Origin: Tribonema minus
Lineage: Eukaryota > Sar > Xanthophyceae > Tribonematales > Tribonemataceae
Length of the DNA stretch: 64,000 nt
Direction: 5' to 3'
NCBI GenBank assembly: GCA_017506865.1
Contig: JAFCMP010000116.1
Coordinates: 62,001 to 126,000 of the forward strand
The translations under genes were made by a program, and so were the position numbers. Under the pieces are notes generated by a model. That model searched no databases and had not been told where the DNA came from. It saw only the letters and a list, made by a program, of their open reading frames with translations. Shown one piece after another: positions 12,101 through 22,842 of the stretch (position 1 is its first letter; every line of letters starts with the position of its first letter).

Positions 12101-13134
12101 CAAGAAGGCATCACCTGCTGCGCAACGCTGCAAAGGTAGGCGGCTCAACGCCGACAGCGACCAGCACCCGTGCGCAAGCACATAAGCGTGGATATGAACT
12201 GCAGCTTTGTGAGTCTTGCAGTTGCACGTTCGCAAGCTGGTACCATGCTTGACTTACACATACGCAGAGAGATGATCGCGATCATCAAGAGCACCACTGA
12301 AGAACAGGCTGCTGACGCAAGGGTTAGTAGAGGGTTAGGAGTATGTGCCACATGATCTGGCTGTGATAAGCAGTGCCACACTGTGACCCGCACGCCAACG
12401 TGAATGCATGCATGTTGCATGCCCTGCATTAGGTGTTGGCGGACCGTTAGACGAGGTGCTCACACTGCTACGTGCACATCCTGATGATCCTCAGACTGTT
12501 GAGATGGTCAAGGACCTTCCGATTACAAAGTGTCCAGCAATCGCAATTGCGTGCCCCCATCAAGGCCACATTTGGACACAGCTCATTACTCAACAGATCA
12601 ACTACCAGCATTGCGCACACAAGAAGCTGGTGAATTCTCCGCGTGATGTGTCGCGGTGCGCATCAACACGCGCCATATAGCAGCCGTTCGGACCACATGC
12701 CATTAAACAGGGTTTTCGTCCTGAGTGAATGCTTCATTCAGGAACGCGATCAGCTCACCTGGCAAAAGTGGTTGCGACATGGCCTTGATCCTGAGGAGCA
12801 GCTTCTCCTTATTGCGCAGGTGCTTCTTCTCATTGCGCAGCTGCTTTTTCTCCGTGCGCAGCTGCTTCTTCTCATAGATGAGATTGTCCAGATGCACCCT
12901 GAGATGATCCCCGTTGCGGCCGTCAAAGTTATGACCTGCTGCAAGTGCCGTGTTGCCCGCCTCGATCCTCACTTCCAGGGCATCAATTTCCCCGATCACC
13001 TTGTTGATGGCAGCGTCTACTTGGTGCAGCTCCTGCTCTACATTACCAAGACTGCTGCCACCTGTTGCTGCTGATGCTGCTGCTGCTGCTGCTGCTGCTG
13101 CTCCGTCTACTGCCTCCATGTTGCTGCTGGCCAA
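9146..13134 (-). CDS. Crinkler-like protein: coiled coil plus PD-(D/E)XK nuclease-like domain
   Basis: Four exons on the minus strand, 13134-12759, 11615-11503, 10819-10401 and 9716-9146, join in phase (1, 0, 2) into 492 residues with GT-AG introns. After a poly-Ala N-terminus, residues about 30-120 form a coiled coil with repeated KKQLR-EKK units. Residues about 200-300 carry the layout of a PD-(D/E)XK nuclease: Asp about 225 (GKTDYII), the E-x-K triad at about 253-255 (VLIIETK), then Gln about 274 (LQCVAANYKL) and LPVLLTDMNRFVLFS. This resembles the nuclease-type domains of Crinkler (CRN)/RHS-type proteins; catalysis is inferred, not shown. The C-terminal ~150 residues are a low-complexity linker and a tail I do not recognise. 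There is no secretion signal. An alternative acceptor at 10341 would give a different, less convincing continuation. Exon 1 begins 87 bases after the stop of the upstream minus-strand gene. Confidence 0.7.
11371..11480 (-). repeat. Dispersed ~110-base repeat, copy 1
   Basis: Read on the minus strand, this intronic segment matches 39993-40105 from GACTCGTGGCCAATGA through GAGCTCT to TTTTGATT. Differences are scattered. It lies in intron 2 of the Crinkler-like gene. The two copies also share similar translations in one frame (CHLELYNLLIHF against [12 protein letters not shown]), so it may be a relic of coding or SINE-like sequence. Terminal repeats and target duplications were not identified. 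Confidence 0.7.
12600..12702. other. Non-coding tail of intron 1 of the Crinkler-like gene
   Basis: The open frame of exon 1 continues past the chosen donor (12758/12757) to a stop at 12703. The spliced form is preferred because CCA-G|GT joins in phase to 11615 and the protein continues sensibly. Intron 1 (11616-12758) otherwise shows nothing recognisable on either strand. Confidence 0.4.
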
Positions 13135-13220
13135 GATTCACAGCTCTCGCAAGCGCAATCACCTGTGGAAAGACAGGGAGGTTGAAGAGGGGAAGCCAGA
13201 TGCCCCATGTTCATCAGGCT

Positions 13221-13705
13221 TCAAAAAACACGGCCAACGGCGGCCGAGGGCAGAACTAATTTAATAAGCTTCAACAACCGCGTGCAGTCGCTGCTAATAT
13301 GCTTCACTAGCTTTGTCAGCAAACAGCGCGCACCACTCACACCAACACCACAAATCACAAAGCTACCGATTGCTACTACAGCGGGTACCAGCATACGCTT
13401 CTTCACGCCTGGCTTCTTTGCGGGCGCTGCTGTCCGACCTCTCGCTGCCTGCTGATGCTACTATGGTGCTGCTTATGCAGTATCACTGATGATGCTGTGG
13501 CGCTGTGCGTCGGAACAGGAATTGAGAGGCTCACCTGCCTCTGCTGCGACTACCGGGTAGGGGTTTTATTCTCCCGCTACGCACCTGCTTGCTGCTGAGA
13601 CCTGCTTGCAGTCCGTTGCGACGGAGTTGTCTGGCGGACTGCAGTGACCAGCGGGTGTCTCAGCAGCTGCGACAGACCAGACAGCCGCGGGCAACAAAGT
13701 GCCAT
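13221..13705 (-). CDS. Small mitochondrion- or plastid-targeted single-helix protein, unidentified
   Basis: Two exons, 13705-13585 and 13444-13221, join at phase 1 (GCA G|gtgcgt ... cag|CG) into 114 residues. The first ~40 residues, starting MALCCPRLSGLSQLLRH, are rich in Arg, Ser and Gln and lack acids, like an organelle-targeting presequence. A basic stretch (AKKPGVKKR) leads into one hydrophobic helix (about 58-78, MLVPAVVAIGSFVICGVGVS), then a short basic tail. Size and layout resemble small inner-membrane assembly or respiratory subunits, but I do not recognise the family. The gene is on the same strand as, and 86 bases upstream of, the Crinkler-like gene. Targeting is inferred from composition only. 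Confidence 0.5.
13533..13610 (-). repeat. Donor echo in the small presequence gene
   Basis: The exon 1 end, AGCAGCAAGCAG|gtgcgtagcggg on the minus strand, is followed about 45 bases downstream by a similar edge, GCAGCAGAGGCAG|gtgagcc. The second copy lies in the intron and could act as an alternative donor of a micro-exon. The match is short, so this is weaker than the echoes in AP-2 mu or ArgRS. Confidence 0.4.
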
Positions 13706-16700
13706 CAAGCGACTCAGTTTCCACCAAAGTTGAAGTCCAAGTTGAAGCTGCACTTGAGAAACTTCAAGCAGTGGCGGTGTGTGTATGTGTGTGTGTGTGT
13801 AGGGCAAACACAACACATGGCCTGACGTCTGCTGATCAGGAACCGTTTACACAAGGTATTGTGTGATGTGTAGATATGTATGATCACCGTTTTTGTGCAA
13901 CACCACATTACCCTGCTGGTTATTCGTGAGCATGCTGCAGAGGGCAGTTTGAATCTACACACATGTGTATCACGACGTTCCAAGTCAACCGCCTGTGAAC
14001 AAGCAAGGTCAGAGTACTTGGCGCGCATTTTTTGTTTGTCAAGGAGTTGAACTCAAAGTTCAATGCGATGATGAGCAGAAAATGCACACTTCTAGTAGAG
14101 CATGTATACGTATGCCGAACGTGACAACATATCTTCGCCCAAGTGAAGTTTTCAAGCGCACCAGTGTGTACACCTGGACCAGTCAATGAAGCTCCACAGC
14201 AGCAAAAGCCGCACGGCGGCATTACGCACTGTGCACCAGTTCAGCTCCAAATTGCACTCCCCACGTGCAACTTGATCGGCACAAAGACAAGACGATGCAC
14301 ACCTCAGGACACTTGCTGGAGAAATCAATGCTCATTTTTCTGGACACCTGGCAAATTCTGCAAGGAAGTAAAGCGCTTCTGACAGGAGTTTTTGTCAGCT
14401 CGGTTCCTCATAGACTATGCCTTCAGAGGTGCGTGCATGTATGTGCTGACGCCCCCCACTCCAACACTGCGCGCAAACACCACAGCCATTACCTCGCATA
14501 CGCCAATACTGCAGTAGCATTGCGGGCTGTGATGAATATCAGGATCTCCTCCAGTGACAGCGCGCCATGCACGCGTTGCGCGCTTGTGCAATGCCTCCTC
14601 GTGAAGGCAACAACGCTGTAATAGCACCAGCGCCAACACAACCGTTGCGTCAGCTGCTGGCATTTGCTGAGCTGCCGGTGACAGAAGCGCCTGCTGTCAA
14701 CGCGCTGGTGCCATGCCACGATTGGCGGATATCCAGAACTGTCCACCGGTCTGGGGGGGGGCAGTACTGATTAATCATGATTACTGACCCTCCGGGGCAG
14801 GCAGCTTTAATGCCACATTGCCTCAGGGCTCAGTGCGCAGAGTGGCGCTGCGTTGCTTGACCTGACTTCCCACCGCTGAGCCACAGTAGGCGGATCGGCG
14901 CACTCACGTTGCTAGCGAAGCGCCACCGCCGCCACCGCTCTCTTACACGGCAGCAGCGGCGGGCGGCAGCGCCAGCAGCGGCCGAGGCTGCAATGGTGCA
15001 CAGCACCTCGCCTCACAACTTCAAGTTGTGTATGGTAATTTCTGAGGTCACCGTGCCCACAGGATGGCTCCCAGCAATACGGCTGCGCCGACGGCCTCTG
15101 CGGGCGATAGCATCTCCTGCACATTGGTAAAATGGGCGTGATGCGACATCAGTACTTTTATTTATAAATAATGAGTCTATCGTGCCCTCAATTTGTGCCC
15201 GCGGCATGGGCTCAATAAGTAAGTGACCGAGTCGGAACGGCATTGGCTGGCGTCTATCCTCAGCAGACGCGCAGCTGCAGAAATGTTTTGTGCACACAGC
15301 GGGCCATGCCGTTGAAGCAGAGGCTGCGAGGCTTGCGGCGGTGAAATCCAAAAGATTTGGTGATCCGCAACACTTTAAGTGGGGGATGTTGCGTCACACT
15401 TGCCAGACGGCAGTGACACTCAGTGATTGCATGCAAGGTGCTGCGCACAAGTCGTGGGCCCAAGCAGGTACAGCGCCATACAACCATTATTGATGCACAA
15501 CCCAGCTGCCTGCGTGCAGTGCGTGCACACATGATACAATGCAAGGACGGACGTCACAGGTGGGTGAGACTGCGCATTCCAATTACCACTACTGCTACTA
15601 CTACATAGCGACCGCCTGTACTACTGTTCCCAAGATCACGGCCGCTGCAGCAAGCACCACCACTGTGTATTATCTACGTCATTGAAGTATGCGTGTATCG
15701 AACAAACTGCGTCAAAGCCACAATCATCGCGTTGAAACACTGCAAATGCAAATCACGTGCCTTCAAGAAACACGCCAGCTAGTGTGCAGCTATGTGGAAG
15801 CAGATGTACCTAAATGTGATACGGCAATACGAGTATATGTACATACCAAGTGTATACAATAGTGACTGTGAATTTCAGTGAGAATCATAGTTACGGCGTT
15901 TATCCCACCTGCAACAGTGCACGAATACGCACCTTGAGAAAAATAAAGGCAAAAAGCGTGGACCACAGCGGTTGTGACGAGTAAATCAGATTGGCCTGTC
16001 ACATAGAGAGCGCAGCAGACCAGCAGACAGTTCAGCTCGTGGTGATTCTGCAAGACAGGCAGAGCACTGTGTATGATGCGCATTTGATGCCTCAGGCAAA
16101 CAAATGTGCCAAGAGCGATGATGCATGTGCCAGCAGAGGTACAGCTGCTGCAAAAGCAGCCTCATGACGATGCCAAAGCCTCAAAGCACGGTCGCTACTG
16201 CAGCTGCCAAGATGACGGTGCTGCGGCAGACCCTACATTTGAAGTTCCTGAGTTGTGCACTGTACACCTCAAGTCAACACTTGCAGCTGAGGCGAAGACG
16301 CACACTGTGCACCTCGAGTCTGTTCTGCTTCCACAATCAAGCAGTTGATATGAGAGCATTGCGGGTGTGTGCCTGCATGTGACTGGTGCCTATTGCGCAC
16401 TTGCGTAGCATGCAGTCTTTTGTGAGATGAAGGCACATGTCATATGTTGAAGTATTGTAAGGCGTGCCAACTGCTGATCGTCATCACCAGCGCATCAGTG
16501 TGGCACTCGATGGAAACGCCTGAAATGGCAAACGAGCCTGCCAGCAATCTGCAATGTAACGTAACCAAACCAGTGTGGAACCACCAGCAGAGCACAAGTA
16601 CAAACATTCCAGACAACCGGCTTTATGGTGAGCAGAGGTGTTCCCGTGAGCTTTAGAGTCTGCCTTGGCTGCATGGCAGTTTCAAAGTGCTTCAGAGCAT

Positions 16701-16743
16701 ATCAGTAGGACTTGGGGGGGTCAGGTGCACACGGTCATCACGG
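13706..16743. other. Mostly unassigned intergenic region
   Basis: No convincing gene across most of this stretch. A GT microsatellite lies at 13778-13800, and a dispersed repeat copy at 13994-14030 matches 8925-8962. A minus-strand patch at 14489-14746 has an open frame ending LIFITARNATAVLAYAR before a donor-like GT, but nothing joins it to a neighbour. On the minus strand about 16130-16060 encodes a hydrophobic segment (CIIALGTFVCLRHQM) that could be a last helix of the transporter upstream; I could not join it in phase. Confidence 0.35.
14912..15113 (-). CDS. Possible two-exon micro-protein with one helix
   Basis: ATG at 15113 opens MLSPAEAVGAAVLLGAILWA, a neat hydrophobic helix with a flanking Arg, and meets a donor (CG|gtgacc, exon 15113-15052). 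An acceptor at 14988 (ttgcag) continues in phase through 14987-14912, giving a basic tail that ends VAAVALR and a stop. The product would be 45 residues, like a small membrane subunit or one-helix protein. There is no family match or neighbour support, so it may be chance. Confidence 0.25.
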
Positions 16744-19700
16744 CTACAACACACCGCAGCGCAGTTGAAGTTGATTTGGCATGGCCATTGAACTTGCAGC
16801 CACCCCACGCACCTCACTAGGCTTGACAGCTTGCTGCCCGAAGCTCTGGGCGACCAGAGTGTACGCGGTTGTCAGAACTCCATTCCACACAACGACGGCG
16901 CCAATCACGCGTTGCGCGTCAACATTGCCGGCGACTGCTGTAAAAAAACTGCATCAGCGACCAGCAGCATCAACGGACATGCGAGGCAACTTGCGAAATG
17001 AAAACAGAAAACATATATGAGATATGTAGTCGATCAAATGAACACGTAATTGTAAGTGTTGCATTACTGTCGAGGCCCAAGGCAAGAAACAGAAAGACCA
17101 CGCAGCCATGCATACCATGCTCAACCTATCTATGTAGCGATGTCAGCCACCAGGCACTGGACTTTGGCCGTGCATCATGGTCATTGGTGCAGGGGTATGA
17201 TGCTGATGATGATCAATGCTGATGATGATGAACAGATGATAGTGATAATCAACGAGCAATGAGTATTGCCAGAGAGCAATCGAGCCTGCACATTGCCGTG
17301 TTAAGAGAGCGCAATGAGGCAGCCACCAACACAGAGATTGTCAGTTGTCAGCACAAGAGAGGTACATGTTCCAGATTTTGGTGCCTTCAACAGCAATCTG
17401 ATAGCTTTGGGTCTTGTGATCAGCAGCAATTCAGCCCTGCGGCTGGCGGGCGGCAACCATGACCATTGAAATTCACATAGCGATGGTTATTATCGTTGTT
17501 AATGATACAAATATGTATATTCTATGAGTATATGCAAACTATCTGAAAATTGATCAGGGCGTACAAATGCATACAACACGTGTAGGTAAGTCAGTACGCA
17601 ACGTGAATGCATATACACAGATTTACAGATACATGGTGAGCACGCAGAGCACAAGGATCAAAAGAAGTGGTAATAATGTACATGGTGAAGATACTGAAAT
17701 GCCACTCACCTTTGAAATACATGTGCATTGCCAGATGCGATGGTTGCAGCGATTGCCAATGCGGCAAAAACCAGCTCCGCTGCTGCCTTGGATGCTGCCA
17801 GAGCTATGGGCTCCACCCGAGGAGCATAGTGCGCTGCATGCAAGCGGGTCAGTCATACGGGTCACACGTGCAAATTCTATTAGAGTGATATGACCATCAC
17901 CTTCATAAAATACAGAGCAAGTGCCCGGGCCATGGCACCTCCTGTGCAAGATGAACCATGGGTACAGAGTGATTCATGCTCGCGTGGTAGACTTGAAGTC
18001 TACTACCCCAAAAGAATAGTTTGTTAGTTTATACTTCGAAGTACATGGGAGCGCATGTGCATAAGCTGATCCATAGGTACAGAGTGATCCATGGTGGTAG
18101 AACTTGAAGTCTAAGACTCAAATGCGTTCTTCAAAACGCTTGATTGTGTGCATACATGCGAGCGCATGCACATCGCCAGATATTAGATCATACCTCAATG
18201 AGCACAGATTTCAAACCATAAGCACAACTGCTTGTCAAATGCCCCCCTGCTGCTTTGCAGGCAGGCTCTGAATACGATCATGACTGTAGGGATAAGTGCA
18301 GCGAACGCCTCAAGAGAGACGCACGATTCATGGTAAATTAATGGAATAGACACCAAGGAGCATCAGAGGTGACTTGACGTTGCAGGACTTTCACAGACCT
18401 TCCTATGAATGCTTTGACGGCAAATGGCGCACACCTCGTGCAGCATGCTGCGGAGGTCGAGGCGAAACATAGTGACACCGCAACCATCAAGTGCAGCTGA
18501 CCCTCACCCACATCTTACACAGTAGCCCAAGACCCAGACACTAACCTCACGAATGTATATACCAACCTCAACTTCTTACCCAGCCTGATGACGTGCATGG
18601 AGTAGAAGAGGGCGGACGCCCCAACCAGCAGGTCGCCTTGCAAGGACGCGAGAGCCGGCAGCGCGGCGCGCGCGGCGCCGTGAGCGCCGCCCCCCGCCGC
18701 CTCCAGTACAGCTGGCAGTGCATCGCCAAAGCTCATCAGCGCTATGCCCACGGTGGCGGTGAAGCAGGCGACCAGAACCTGCATGCGCAGCATCGGGGAC
18801 GTGTGAAGGGGGGGGGGGGGGGGGGGGGGGCTCACCGTGGCAGAGAGAAGCGCAACTCCACGTGTGAAGTGACTCAGCCCTAACTAACCCTAATCCTAAT
18901 CCTAATTCTAACCGTAACTCTAACTCTAACTCTAACCCTAGCCGCTAGTGGTGTGCATCCATGGAGTTTGTAGCACTAGCGTGTCGGTGGACGCAACCGT
19001 CCACCAACGTGGGACGTTGGTCGTTGCGCTGCATGGCGGCCTGCCACCACCAATACATGCCGTAGTACGTTGGTCAATGTGCGCCCAGATTGTTGAAACA
19101 TAGCTCTACACCCTCCGCTTGTAGACACTTGCGGTACAAACATGCACCTCCCGCATCACTGCACACCGCACGCTAACGGTTGCATACCAAAATTGACAAC
19201 AATACGATGCTCTATGGTCTGTGCCTTGACCCAAGTACCAGAATGAATGATTCAATGCGCAACTGCTGCTTGCCACAGCTGCACTCTCAGCAGACTCGGC
19301 AGTGCTAGCGGGAGCGGCACCTCTCAATGTTGACAGCGTACAACACGTGGGCAGGCACAAGAGCGCTGCATGCGCACAAAGTCTGCTCTATTGCAGACTG
19401 TCAGCAGTATGTCTCAATGAGAAGCGCGTGCACAGTGTCTGTGTTAGATCAGCGCTGTGCGCACAGCTTTGTGCGCACGGCTTAGCGCGCCCAGAACAAA
19501 CAGCATGCAGTGCACAAACGTAAGAACTCTTTGCTGCTCCTAACATTGGTCAAGACAAGGTCCAACACACTAGAGACAATAAGTTCTACTTGAAGTACAC
19601 CATTTTCACTCTCACCTTCGCAGGCACCAGCCTCCGCTGCAGCAAGCTCTCAATCAGCGGCACGATGATGGTTGTCGTCTGAACCAGGAAAGCCGCCCTG

Positions 19701-20341
19701 CTTGCTCCTGTGTACTGCAGCCCATAGATCTGCAGCGTGCTGCCCGCAAACAGCCACCCTCCCAACTCCGCCCCTGCCTGCGCCAGCACACTGCTCCGCA
19801 CAGGTGTGCTCGCTGAGTCTGACTCCAAGTCTGGCTCCGTGAGTTCCGCGATCTGACCGGCGTTATTGAGAGCTTCTGTTTGTACTGCTGAAGCTGCAGG
19901 CGAAGTATTGTTGCTGCTGCGGCTGCGCGAGCGGACCAGCTGCGCAGTCGCTAGCACCGCACCGCTGACCAGGTAGCACGCTGCATTGAAGAACAAGCCC
20001 GGGGGCTGCACCAGAGGCCCCAAGCTCTCCATGAACTTCACACTGGGAGTGTATGTGCCCCAAACACAAGGCACTGTCGCCAGCACGGCCAGCGCAGCAG
20101 CCCTAGAAGGCAGTCCTGGCGCTCCTGTGCGTTGTTGCTGTGCTTCCTCTATTTCAAAACTTGGTGCTGCTTCAACTTCGTCTTCCACCTTAGTGGTCAT
20201 GAGGCGAGGCGTCATGCTGCTGATTCGACTAGTGCTGCAGCAACGGCACACCGAAGCGAGTAATGGAGGCCTCGCGAAAGCCGCTGATTGCAGTACCGAC
20301 AGCGAGCAGACGACCACTCTGGTGAGCAGAGGAAAATACAT
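16744..20341 (-). CDS. EamA/DMT-family membrane transporter, probably plastid-envelope
   Basis: Exons 20341-19616, 18778-18580, 17833-17710 and 16948-16813 join in phase (0, 1, 2). Reading on past the last edge gives a stop at 16744 and about 417 residues. ATG 20341 (MYFPLLTRVVV) is preferred over ATG 20407 because it starts a signal peptide ending SAAFARPP, an ASAFAP-like plastid motif. After a charged linker come EamA-type helices: WGTYTPSVKFME, LQIYGLQYTGASRAAFLVQT and LVPLIESLLQRRL at the end of the first repeat, ATVGIALMSFGD, QGDLLVGASALFYSMHVIRLG, and ELVFAALAIAAT. The second repeat looks incomplete: the usual last two helices were not placed, so more 3' exons are likely. Substrate unknown; relatives carry metabolites, often sugar phosphates or amino acids. 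The acceptor of exon 4 (16950/16949) is weak and was chosen for phase. The start is 342 bases from that of GST1, transcribed away. Confidence 0.7.
17951..18116. repeat. Two-copy tandem repeat in transporter intron 2
   Basis: Two ~50-base copies at 17951-18001 and 18066-18116 share CCAT-GGTACAGAGTGAT and ACTTGAAGTCT. They lie in the intron between exons 18778-18580 and 17833-17710 and do not include a splice site. Both copies contain the recurrent palindrome ACTTGAAGT. Confidence 0.6.
18811..18830 (+). repeat. G homopolymer: C tract of the transporter exon 2 acceptor
   Basis: About 20 consecutive G on the plus strand. Read with the gene on the minus strand this is a pure C run about 30 bases upstream of the exon 2 acceptor, so it serves as the pyrimidine tract. 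Similar C runs precede many acceptors here. Confidence 0.8.
18876..18948 (+). repeat. Interstitial CCCTAA-like repeats
   Basis: A run of hexamers drifting through CCCTAA, TCCTAA, TTCTAA and CTCTAA, i.e. degenerate TTAGGG telomere-type repeats, in intron 1 of the transporter. Their graded variation suggests age rather than recent telomere insertion. Confidence 0.8.
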
Positions 20342-20683
20342 GCCACGAGTGCCACGAGCTGGTTCAGATGAGCTCTCTGAGGACCCAGACCAGGTGCCTG
20401 GCTTCACACACGGAGCGTTAGACCGTCAACTCAGCTAACTTCACCTTCATACTTCATCGAGAACGTGTCAGCGCGCGCCGGCGCTTTGCGAAGCTCGTAG
20501 CCGTAGCTGTGTACAAAATGCGTCTGTAGCTGCTTGCCTGCTTCTTGTCTGGCGCTGGCTGTCGCAGGTCCACGCCACGCCACGTGCAGGTGAAAACCCA
20601 CACATCTGCAACCGCGCCTTTTTTAATCGGGGTCCTTTGCTGAGCTTGCTCACAACAACACACACAACACATCCGCCAAGACG
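20342..20683. promoter_or_regulatory. Shared upstream region of the transporter and GST1
   Basis: These 342 bases separate two divergent start codons and must hold both promoters. GCGCCTTTTTTAATCG at 20615-20630, about 55 bases before the GST1 ATG, has a close counterpart (GCCGCCTTTTTTATCAACG) about 140 bases before the GST2 ATG, the best candidate for a shared control element. No clear TATA box was seen. Confidence 0.35.
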
Positions 20684-22842
20684 ATGTCGGCTTTATCTGG
20701 CGCTACTCCCGCTGCTCCTGACACCGACGAGATGGAGCTGTTCAGTACCTACTTCTCTCGCGCCCCGATGGCAAGTACCTACCCTGATACTGCTCTCTGG
20801 GGCAGTTGTGCTACCTCTCTGCGGTGCTTGCAATTGCTCGGTGTGCCTTGCTTGCACTACGGCAGCTTAGCCCTGCTTGCAGTTGAGCTAGGCGTTCGCG
20901 TCTTCCAATGCAGTCCAACATTAGGTCATGATCCTACCGTGAACATGCGGATTCAGCTCGCGCCGCAAGCATTCTACAGGCTGATCATACGACATCCTGC
21001 TGTTCACGAGTTGTACAACCGCGTGTTTCAGTAGAGGGTTCAAGTCTGATGTATCCATTGCAGCTGGCCTGTACTCGGCAGCAGCTCGCGTCAACGGCAA
21101 TAACAATGTGACAAAACTGACCTTGAGCTGCCCAATTGCCTGCACTACTCACAGCGGCGAATGTGATGTCTTGTGTGCAGATTACTTGGTACCTTCACGA
21201 GCTTGGCGTGAAATGCAAGATCTCAGACGTGAAGGCCGATGCTGATGCCGCCAAAAGGTGAGAAGAGTCGTGCAGTGCCCATTTGAATCAGGCTTGTGTA
21301 TAGTGCAGGCCCATCAGCACTCAGAGCAACAGCATTATGATGTGTTGGAGATGCAGCTGTCACATCGCTTGCTGATCACGTAGCGTCCTGTGCAAACCTG
21401 CTCCTTTCCCAGATCTGTGCATTGTCAGCTGTGCAAAGTGGATGACTGGAAGACTGCAGCACATGTCAGCAACAACATTTTCCAACTCCGCATGCTGACG
21501 TGCATTGACGCACGCGCTCCATACACTAGCGGACATCACACAACATGCACATGTGTTTACAATCTAATGAAGAACACGAAACATGCAATGCCGTCACTGA
21601 ACCCCGTTGTCAATTGTCAATCGCACTGCACCACAGGAACCCTTCCCCCTCAGGCAAGGTGCCCGGATTTCGTGATGTTGTGGACGGCACCCCCATAGAA
21701 CTCTTTGAGAGCGGTGCCATACTCATGTACCTGGCAGGTAAGCCACAGTGCCTGATCACGTATGGCTTCCGATGCAATGGATCATGCATGGCCGGCAGAG
21801 CGTTGTATCGTAGGAAAGGTTTCACTTCAGCTTTGACAGAGACGTCCAGAGCGCTCGCTCCGCAGTATGTGGCGACAACAATTTGCGTGCTGTACACGAT
21901 AAAAAGCAAGATGCGTGGAAAGTTCTTGTGCCGATGCTGCGGCATGCATTTCTTCAGGCAAAATTGAGGCTACGCCATCATGAGCAAGGAATGTAGTACG
22001 GAAGGTAATCCTCATTGACTTTCATCTCCTGTCGCATCACACCGATGAGCCCATTGATTGAAATCTGCAGCTGCGGATTGCTACTGATGTGTGATGGCAT
22101 GAAACGCGATCGCCCTGTTGCCAGTGAATGATGTGTGGAGGTGGAGGGCCTGTCAAGCGCCTGTAGCTGGCCGGCACACCAGAATAGCAACGATGTAGCT
22201 GTACTGTTGATCACCAGGATCATAGCAAATCCGTACCACTGTCATTTATCTGGTGACCCTCACACAGGGTCTTGCCTGCATCATCACGTCGCTGTTCTCC
22301 GGCACAACAACAGCCACTGTGCTCTACCTGTGTTTTGCTGGTCCTCTCCATTATTGTGCATATATTCATAAACACTTCCTCTGGCACGTACTGTACAGGA
22401 TCACTATCATTCCAACACCCCCCCCTTTGTCCCCCCCAACCCCCCCCCCCCCCCCCCACCCGCCCCGCCCGTTGCAGAGAAATACGGCCATCTCGACACC
22501 CCAGCCAAGCGCGCCAACCTCAGCCAGTGGCTCTTCTTCGTCCAGGCCGACCTCTGCCCCCTCATCATGCGCCAAGACCCCAGCGGCAAGGTCACCAGCA
22601 CGGCGCTCGGCGTCAACCCCCCTCCCCGCGAGCTCGCGGCGCTGGAGAAAGTTCTGGGCGAGCGCGCGTGGCTCGCGGGCGACGAGTTGAGCGCCGCCGA
22701 CGTCGCCGCGGGCACGTACCTGCTGTACGGCAAGATGATGTTTGCGGACACGGATATGAGTCACTTGCCCAACACGGCGGCGTACATGGAGCGCTGCCGC
22801 GCGCGCCCCGGCTACGCTGTCGCGTGGCCGACGGAGCCCTAG
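20684..22842 (+). CDS. Glutathione S-transferase, first tandem copy
   Basis: Exons 20684-20770, 21181-21257, 21637-21737 and 22478-22842 join in phase into 209 residues. The N-terminal thioredoxin-like GST domain shows ELFSTYFSRAPM, WYLHELGVKCK, NPSGKVP-like NPSPSGKVPGF and LFESGAILMYLA (the glutathione-binding ES pair). The C-terminal helical domain contains LGERAWLAGDELSAADV, with the N-capping S-x-A-D typical of the fold, and PNTAAYMERCRARPGY. Soluble, presumably cytosolic; it should conjugate glutathione to electrophiles. Intron 1 uses a GC donor (ATG|GCAAGT), as in the second copy. A long C run (22440-22457) forms the tract before exon 4. The catalytic Tyr/Ser/Cys position is probably the Ser of FSRAP. 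The closest relative is the copy at 25198, from which it differs in lacking the last intron. Confidence 0.9.
20771..20772 (+). other. GC splice donor of GST1 intron 1
   Basis: ATG|GCAAGT; only this position gives phase 0 joining to 21181 and an unbroken GST domain. The paralog keeps the same GC donor at the same codon. Confidence 0.85.

Noticed and set aside
14489-14746. Minus-strand open frame ending LIFITARNATAVLAYAR before a donor-like GT
   Set aside because: Could not be joined in phase to any neighbour, no family recognised, and flanking composition looks intergenic.
17160-17260. ATGATGATG-type tandem repeats as a possible gene start or CRISPR-like array
   Set aside because: Simple short repeats without regular spacers. 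Nothing in the window resembles a CRISPR array, and the genome is eukaryotic.
21036-21060. GGTTCAAGTC, similar to a tRNA T-arm
   Set aside because: No matching acceptor stem or anticodon arm at the right distance. It lies in GST1 intron 1 near other repeats.
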